Shown here one piece after another: positions 32,244 to 36,590 of a stretch of DNA of 36,590 bases (position 1 is the first letter of the stretch; each line of letters opens with the position of its first letter). This DNA comes from a virus, in IMG/VR virus record IMGVR_UViG_3300035698_028152, positions 1 through 36,590 of that record. The stretch is one strand, 5' to 3'. Position numbers and translations under genes: made by a program. Under the pieces are notes generated by a model. The model did no database searches. It saw only the letters and a program-made list of their open reading frames with translations, and was not told where the DNA came from.

Positions 32244-32306
32244 AAAGGTGATGCTCCTTCAAGTACTAGCAAAGCGCAACTCTAACAGATTTAAGGGAGT
32301 TTTGGT

Positions 32307-32774
32307 ATGCCAACACCCCGAATATCAAAGCAAAAAGGCGACAAAGTAGGCCTCAAAGATGTGCCTGCTGAACTGCAACCCTTCGTCTTTTTTAGGCGAG
32401 CCAGCACGTTACCGGCGAACTACAGTGAGAATAAACATGTCAAGCCAGCCCTTCAAGCGCGATTAGCGTACTGCCCTTCCGTCCATTTTATTTGTCGTGC
32501 GAACGCAGGGATTTCTTTTCTGGAGAACACAAAGGGTGGGAAACGAGCGGTTGTCGGGTTGCCACGAGGATTCCCTGATTTTTTTGGCCAGTTAAAAGAT
32601 GGTCGATTATTTGGTGTAGAGGCCAAGGGTAAGCAATTCACGTTAACCGTCTGGCAGCTTGACTGGTTGCAGAAGATCTACGCAGGGAATGGCTGTGTGG
32701 GGGTGATCAATCATGTGGATGATATCAATTCATTAATAGGAGCTTGGACGAATGATGACAGACAGAAGTATTAA
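32307..32774 (+). CDS. VRR-NUC domain nuclease
   Basis: 155 residues; GGGAG before ATG 32307. The PD-(D/E)xK core of VRR-NUC proteins is visible: FPDFFG (Asp91) followed by FGVEAKGK (Glu105, Lys107), and upstream RANAGISFLENTKGGKR and GLPRGFPD with typical Arg/Gly spacing. Phage VRR-NUC proteins are structure-specific nucleases, sometimes Holliday junction-type. Divergent from the annealing-protein gene and overlapping the endolysin start by 23 bp. Confidence 0.8.
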   Translation: MPTPRISKQKGDKVGLKDVPAELQPFVFFRRASTLPANYSENKHVKPALQARLAYCPSVHFICRANAGISFLENTKGGKRAVVGLPRGFPDFFGQLKDGRLFGVEAKGKQFTLTVWQLDWLQKIYAGNGCVGVINHVDDINSLIGAWTNDDRQKY

Positions 32775-33189
32775 GCAGTATGCGCCCTACTTTACAGCGG
32801 AAGAGCTAAAGTGCCATTGCGGTGAATGCAATTCAACGGGGCTGGAGATGGAGAGCCCCTTCATGGAGCGCATCCTGTGGCTTCGAAAAGCGGCTAATTT
32901 CCCCTTTATTGTCACGAGTGCTTATCGATGCCCTGCTCATAACGCACGGATCAGCAGCACCGGCCCTGGAGGCCCACACACTTGGGGGCGGGCGATGGAC
33001 ATTAAGGTGCCGAAGCATGAATTATTCAACGTTGTGGCTTTAATTTACGCAGGAACGCAATGGTTCACGGGTATCGGTATTGGTCGTTTAGCAGGGGATG
33101 GTGGTTATTACATACATCTCGATGACTTGGATGAGAAGGCGGCGGAACGGTTCAAGGTTCGTCCTAACTTTTGGACGTATAAGAACTAA
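32752..33189 (+). CDS. Endolysin: M15-family peptidase
   Basis: 145 residues; AGGAG precedes ATG 32752 (ATG 32755 is also possible). Peptidase_M15_3 features: TSAYRCPAHNARI, GGPHTWGRAMDIKV with zinc ligands His76 and Asp83, and YIHLDD with His122. Such enzymes cut the peptide part of peptidoglycan (D-Ala-D-Ala or L-Ala-D-Glu). No signal peptide, so it needs a holin; none is adjacent. CHCGEC at 21-26 is an extra Cys cluster sometimes seen at the N-terminus of this group. Confidence 0.82.
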   Translation: MMTDRSIKQYAPYFTAEELKCHCGECNSTGLEMESPFMERILWLRKAANFPFIVTSAYRCPAHNARISSTGPGGPHTWGRAMDIKVPKHELFNVVALIYAGTQWFTGIGIGRLAGDGGYYIHLDDLDEKAAERFKVRPNFWTYKN

Positions 33190-33418
33190 AGCAAAAGGAC
33201 GGGTAACAAAAAAACATCACGCGCCCTTTTCCTCTATGCGGAGTCACTATTGTTTTAGGCAGTCCGACCAAGAAGGCCATCCAATTAGCGTGAGTGGAGA
33301 CTCTACTACTCAAACAGTCTCAGCGGCTGAACCACCTGAACAATGATGTGGAGTTTAGCAGATTTTGTGTCAAGTGGGCGCTTAATGTGAGCGCCTCCAA
33401 CCCAAGGAGTCATAAATT
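33190..33418 (+). promoter_or_regulatory. Intergenic region with a hairpin before the 33419 gene
   Basis: 229 bp without a convincing gene. GGCGCT/AGCGCC (33377-33382 with 33390-33395) forms a 6-bp stem with a 7-nt loop just before the AAGGAG ribosome site of the next gene. A 36-codon frame from ATG 33236 has no ribosome site and is left out. Confidence 0.35.
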
Positions 33419-34153
33419 ATGAAGCCATTGGAAGAGGAATCAGACCTTGTCAGTAGGGAGGTCAGCGAGGAAGAGGAATACGACCGTGAGGAAGGCAATT
33501 TCAAGCGTTTTTGGAGGCAGGTTTTTCCTATTGCTTTAGTGCTTAATGCGCTGGCAATCGCCTGTGAGGTGATGTTTTTTTGGGTAAGCAACCCTTACTT
33601 TATTGCTATCATTTTATTACAAGTGGCGTGTGTGTCGTTTTGTGGGGGGCGGTTACTGGATTTCATTCATGATATTGAGCCTGAGAACCATATGCTGAAC
33701 GGCATACTCACGCGTTTACACCGGCTAAGAGATGACATTAAGTCTATTAATGAGGACCGGGGCCAGGATCGTTATGAGATGGGGCTGATCAAGAAGAAAG
33801 TGGACGAGCTCATTATGTATGAAAGAGATCATTCTGAGCAGCATAAGCGGCCACCCCTTGTGGCACAGCCCCATACGTCAACCGGCATGTTCCGCATGTC
33901 ACGCAACAAGGAACCGGAGCTCGAGGTCCGGGAAGCACGCTCAGACAGCGGAGGGCTGCTACCACCGAGGACTTTCACGGAAGATGAAGCAGTCCTGCGC
34001 CAGATGTATTCGCCTTTCTTTCGGAGCAATCCATCGCCAGAGACGGTCAAGATGTCGGGCTTGTTTGAAAGTGAAAGCCCGAGGGAAAGTTCTAGGTCGG
34101 AGCCACGGGGAGAGAGTCCGCATCACTCAACGTGGGGCTCAAGCTATTTGTAG
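33419..34153 (+). CDS. Two-TM coiled-coil protein of unknown function
   Basis: 244 residues; AAGGAG at 9 nt. An acidic N-terminus (1-27), TM helices ~35-57 and ~59-77, a heptad-rich helix (~90-140: LNGILTRLHRLRDDIKSINE) and a Ser/Pro/Arg-rich disordered tail. Resembles in plan, not in sequence, the 618-residue protein at 3985: membrane anchor plus cytosolic coiled coil. Likely acts at the host inner membrane. It is followed by the 805-bp non-coding region. Confidence 0.65.
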   Translation: MKPLEEESDLVSREVSEEEEYDREEGNFKRFWRQVFPIALVLNALAIACEVMFFWVSNPYFIAIILLQVACVSFCGGRLLDFIHDIEPENHMLNGILTRLHRLRDDIKSINEDRGQDRYEMGLIKKKVDELIMYERDHSEQHKRPPLVAQPHTSTGMFRMSRNKEPELEVREARSDSGGLLPPRTFTEDEAVLRQMYSPFFRSNPSPETVKMSGLFESESPRESSRSEPRGESPHHSTWGSSYL

Positions 34154-34158
34154 CCTGG

Positions 34159-34600
34159 CGCTAAGACGGTCCCACGGCTCATAAGTGTATCGGCGGGCGT
34201 TATTCAACAGTAATACACACTATTTTGTGTGTGTTGTTCGGTTTGCTGTTGATTTTATGTCTTATTTGTACTAATAATGTATCCGCACACTGTGGCTGGT
34301 TTGGTTACCAGCCCACCAAATAAAACAACCTAGAATGTCGGGATAGATGAAAGGCCACCCGAAAGAAAGAAAAAGACCTACCTCTTTCAATTTATCGGTG
34401 TTGACGTACGTTCGGTTGAAAGCGCACAAGCTTAATAGCAGCATCATTAGGTGAAACGGTTAGAAGATAGATGCAAAGCCGTAGTGAGGGGTGAAAGGCC
34501 TAACCACGCATCAAGCAGATGATTACTGCTGAATAGGCCGACGTGGAACAATCATTATCCCACGGCACGACGACACCTCGGGCTCCGTCCAGGCTTAGCG
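34159..34600 (+). ncRNA. Candidate large structured non-coding RNA
   Basis: No protein gene lies in 34154-34958. CGCTAAG (34159-34165) pairs with CTTAGCG (34594-34600), extended by ACGG/CCGT, enclosing many local helices: CAACAG/CTGTTG around ACACAC/GTGTGT (34205-34251), GGCTGGT/ACCAGCC (34294-34313), CTTTCAA/TTGAAAG (34384-34422), AGCAG/CTGCT (34514-34530), CGTGG/CCACG (34542-34564). An H-type pseudoknot is possible: 34458-34463 with 34500-34505, and 34470-34474 with 34508-34512. Another 6-bp hairpin (34630-34647) follows. Class, strand and ends are not established; large ornate phage RNAs (GOLLD, ROOL) are the known kind to compare. Confidence 0.4.
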
Positions 34601-34674
34601 TGCAGAAACCATTTTGTGATTCAGTTCACAGGGGTTTTTGCACCCCTCTCCCCCGTCACCATCCCGGCTAGTGA

Positions 34675-34818
34675 GCAACGAGAGTAACGAAGTTGCAGGA
34701 GGTTGACTGTAGAGGGAGATAAGCAACGAGAGTAACGAAGTTGCAAGAGGTTGACTGTAGAGGGAGAAGAGCAACGAGAGTAACGAAGTTGTAAGAGGTT
34801 GGCTGTAGAGGGAGATAA
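34675..34818 (+). repeat. Three tandem 48-bp repeats
   Basis: Units start at 34675, 34723 and 34771. Each begins GCAACGAGAGTAACGAAGTT and ends with GACTGTAGAGGGAGA or a near copy. Every unit can form GCAAC/GTTGC around a 12-nt loop, and in unit 3 the pairing survives as G-U (GTTGT). Candidates: iterons of a replication origin, a packaging recognition site, or tandem RNA hairpins at the end of the 34159 RNA. Confidence 0.85.
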
Positions 34819-34930
34819 GTAAGCGCGTAGATTGATCCTGATTATAGATTCTGAGTAACCTTATTTTTTTTAGAGATAACCTTTATTAAACATTAATTAA
34901 TATGTTAACCTTCATGCATTCGAGAGAGTG
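34819..34930. other. AT-rich segment with three TAACCTT repeats (putative unwinding region)
   Basis: TAACCTT occurs at 34856-34862, 34877-34883 and 34906-34912 within a strongly AT-rich stretch containing T8 and TTAATTAATATGTTAA. Placed beside the 48-bp tandem repeats, this is the usual layout of an iteron-type origin. It also serves as the upstream region of the 34959 gene. Confidence 0.45.
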
Positions 34931-34958
34931 TAACGATATTTGCATAAAGGATTGAACA

Positions 34959-35249
34959 ATGAGGTTTAACAAAGGGGATGTCATCCACCTAATCAGTAGT
35001 GAGGCTAATGCACATACTGAGGTGGTGAAAAGTAATTTGCCTTGGGATTATGGCTCCTTTGTTGCAAAGAAGGACTTTGATTTCTTTCAAGTGCGGAACT
35101 TGTTTGATGAGAAGATACCGACGGGTATTTATTCTAATTCATTTGTGACGTACTTACAGACGAAGGGTTTTGTAAGGCGATCGGACATCGTCATTGATGT
35201 GGTCTGTGATGAGGGTGAGTATCAGCACCAAGAAGCAATAGCATTTTAA
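34959..35249 (+). CDS. Small hypothetical protein with RFNKGD start
   Basis: 96 residues; AAAGGA upstream of ATG 34959. Opens MRFNKGDVIHLI; an almost identical nucleotide stretch (17 of 18 bases) recurs at 35760-35777 in the gene after next. Mixed alpha/beta composition, no membrane segment, acidic C-terminus. First gene after the putative origin, so perhaps an early gene. Not recognised. Confidence 0.6.
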   Translation: MRFNKGDVIHLISSEANAHTEVVKSNLPWDYGSFVAKKDFDFFQVRNLFDEKIPTGIYSNSFVTYLQTKGFVRRSDIVIDVVCDEGEYQHQEAIAF

Positions 35250-35264
35250 AAAGGACAGGCGAGG

Positions 35265-35717
35265 ATGGGGTGCATTCAACAACTCATGGATAGTGGCGCT
35301 ACGCATGTGAACGAGGGTCGTACACAGATTGCGGAAGGGGGTGGCAACTATTGTGGTTATGAATATCTCGTTGTGTTTGGTTGTGTTGGTTTTCGTTGCG
35401 GGTATGTCGCAATTCCTGAAGGCCATGTGTTGTATGAGAAGAAAAAAGAGTCAGAGATCACGTTAAAGATGCATGGTGGGTGTACTTATTTCAAGAAGCA
35501 GATGACAGATTTTAATTGCACGGATAAATGGTTGGGCTTTGATTGTTTTCATTCGGGAGATGACTTCGATCGAAAGAGCCAAAAGAAATACTTCCCCGAG
35601 TCCGCAAAGCTGATGCCTGAAGAGTCCTTTGGCCTCCATATTCACACATACCGTGATGTTGAGGGCCAGTGTCGGCATATCATTGATCAGCTCTGTAACG
35701 GCGAATATGAGGCGTAG
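35265..35717 (+). CDS. Conserved-type phage hypothetical protein (HGGxTY/GFDCxHxGD)
   Basis: 150 residues from ATG 35265. Contains a pattern common in many phage and prophage early regions: CGYVAIPEGHVLY, KMHGGCTYF, KWLGFDCFHSGDD, then TYRDVEGQCRHIIDQL near the end. The fixed His, Cys and Asp residues suggest metal binding, but no function is established. Nine Cys in all. Lies between the two RFNKGD-type genes. Confidence 0.7.
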   Translation: MGCIQQLMDSGATHVNEGRTQIAEGGGNYCGYEYLVVFGCVGFRCGYVAIPEGHVLYEKKKESEITLKMHGGCTYFKKQMTDFNCTDKWLGFDCFHSGDDFDRKSQKKYFPESAKLMPEESFGLHIHTYRDVEGQCRHIIDQLCNGEYEA

Positions 35718-35723
35718 GTGGGT

Positions 35724-36179
35724 ATGAAGTTCATTGACAACGAAGATGCGACAATAGACGTGAGGTTTAATAAAGGGGACCACCTCGCGTTTATTGCTGA
35801 TTTTTATTTCTACCAGGCGTCAGATGATGGTCGATTTAAGTTAAAGACGCTGCCTTGCCTACGCCTAATACGCCTGTTATCTGCTTCGGACGTAGAGTAC
35901 GCTGACTCGGTCAAGTCGCCTGAGATCAGTCGGTATAAGTATTTTGATTGCTATATCACTTCAGTGCTTCATTTCCAGTACATTGAGATCTTCTCTAATC
36001 GCACCCCCAAAAAAGAGCCAAGAGTGGTCGAAGACTATCGTTTGATTGATTGGCGGTTCCGTTGGGAGGGTGTCCCCTTGTCGGGGGTGTGGTGTATGGA
36101 TAGAACGGTATTGTTGGAGCAATTAACAAAAGACAGGGAAGAAGGGCGAGAAGAGAACCCTGGTGAGAATGAGACTTAA
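35724..36179 (+). CDS. Hypothetical protein with VRFNKGD motif
   Basis: 151 residues from ATG 35724 (AGG at 5 nt; GTG 35718 is also possible). In-frame GTG 35760 would give a protein opening (M)RFNKGDHLAFI, parallel to the 34959 product (MRFNKGDVIHLI), though it lacks a ribosome site. Remainder Arg- and Trp-containing alpha/beta (YRLIDWRFRWEGVP) with a Glu-rich tail. Its stop overlaps the convergent pentapeptide gene by 4 bp. Confidence 0.6.
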   Translation: MKFIDNEDATIDVRFNKGDHLAFIADFYFYQASDDGRFKLKTLPCLRLIRLLSASDVEYADSVKSPEISRYKYFDCYITSVLHFQYIEIFSNRTPKKEPRVVEDYRLIDWRFRWEGVPLSGVWCMDRTVLLEQLTKDREEGREENPGENET

Positions 36180-36590
36180 CCCTCTTTAATGCACATTTGA
36201 ATTTGTGCGTCGGTAAGCGTCACCCCCCAAAGAATAGCGTTTGTCAGGTTCGCCCCCTGGAGATGTGTGCCTTCTAGGTTGGCACCTGACAAATTAGCGC
36301 CGGTAAGGTTGGCACGTGCCAAATTTGCCCCTTTGAGACCTGCACCACTTAAATCTGCTTGCGTTAAATTCGCCCCTTTGAGAGACGCCCGTGAGATGTC
36401 TGCTCTAACGAGGTTTGCCCTGGTTAAGTTCGCGTGCTCTAGGCTGGCTCGCCTGAGGATGGCTCTCGTTAGGAGGGCATTTGACAGGTTGGTACTTTTA
36501 AAGTGTGCGCCGGAGAGGATGGCTTTTGTGAGATCGGCTGCTTCTAGGTCGGCGCGGGAAAAGTTAGCCCCCGACAGTGTTGCGCCTGAG
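36176..36590 (-). CDS. Pentapeptide-repeat protein, C-terminal part (cut by window end)
   Basis: 137 codons plus TAA, reading leftward and open at base 36590. Some 24-25 consecutive A(D/N)Lxx units (ANLTG, ANLSG, ANLEG, ADLSG, ANLTQ), with the final turns degenerate (AILWGVTLTDAQ) before a short non-repeat tail. Forms a right-handed quadrilateral beta-helix; some relatives act on DNA gyrase. Probably the rest of the gene starting at 133, if the molecule is circular. No N-terminus is present here. Confidence 0.85.
   Translation of the reverse strand, partial: SGATLSGANFSRADLEAADLTKAILSGAHFKSTNLSNALLTRAILRRASLEHANLTRANLVRADISRASLKGANLTQADLSGAGLKGANLARANLTGANLSGANLEGTHLQGANLTNAILWGVTLTDAQIQMCIKEG

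Noticed and set aside
33098-33346. Rightward 82-codon frame after the endolysin
   Set aside because: Starts inside the endolysin gene in another frame without a ribosome site; composition looks like shadow coding.
34384-34422. Group II intron domain V
   Set aside because: ACGTACGTTCGG recalls domain V, but the required 34-nt hairpin with its catalytic triad, a GTGYG start and a reverse transcriptase are absent.
34675-34818. CRISPR array
   Set aside because: The full 48-bp units are repeated with no variable spacers and no cas genes, so these are plain tandem repeats.
1-36590. Temperate prophage with an integrase or CI-like repressor
   Set aside because: No tyrosine or serine recombinase motif, attachment-site repeat or classic repressor was found. 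The LysR-type HTH alone does not show lysogeny.

Overview
The window reads as a nearly complete genome, or a very large part of one, of a short-tailed (podovirus) double-stranded DNA phage with a P22-like virion plan, probably infecting a Gram-negative, likely gammaproteobacterial, host. The host call is inference, from Shine-Dalgarno-type starts, a GroES-like capsid helper and a D-Ala-D-Ala-type peptidase. No integrase, repressor, DNA polymerase, helicase or primase is visible, so the phage probably relies on the host replisome; lifestyle cannot be decided from the sequence. Both ends of the window are leftward pentapeptide-repeat coding sequence, as if a circular or permuted molecule was opened inside one repeat gene. 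The register at a direct join is off by 2 nt, so the closure is not exact.

Layout. 1-5841 is an accessory region: a pentapeptide-repeat protein, three related proteins built on a 23-residue Trp-periodic repeat (203-991, 1539-2609, 2626-3303), a small gene, an exported protein and a 618-residue membrane-anchored coiled-coil protein. From a divergent promoter region near 5.87-5.97 kb, a rightward late operon runs to about 27.4 kb: small terminase, large terminase split into ATPase and nuclease parts by a ~390-bp insert with a small membrane-protein gene and a structured segment, portal, GroES-like co-chaperonin, scaffold, decoration protein, major capsid protein, beta-helix and other virion proteins, two paralogous lectin-like proteins, P22 gp4- and gp10-like tail proteins, three ejection proteins (gp7/gp20/gp16-like), a tail fibre and a 54-residue membrane protein. 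It ends in several hairpins and terminators (27.38-27.76 kb).

A leftward block of small membrane proteins and an acidic 333-residue protein follows (27.8-29.8 kb). Next come a stand-alone LysR-type HTH protein, an alpha/beta hydrolase, a leftward recombination pair (Sak3/DUF1071-like annealing protein and SSB), a VRR-NUC nuclease, an M15 peptidase endolysin and a two-TM coiled-coil protein (30-34.15 kb). An 805-bp gene-free region (34154-34958) holds a candidate large structured RNA, three 48-bp tandem repeats and an AT-rich segment with three TAACCTT copies, which together look like a replication origin and/or an RNA gene. Three small rightward genes follow, two sharing a VRFNKGD-type motif, and then the converging pentapeptide-repeat gene.

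The most unusual items are the 23-residue repeat family, the split terminase with its embedded membrane gene and RNA-like fold, and the 34.2-34.9 kb non-coding region.
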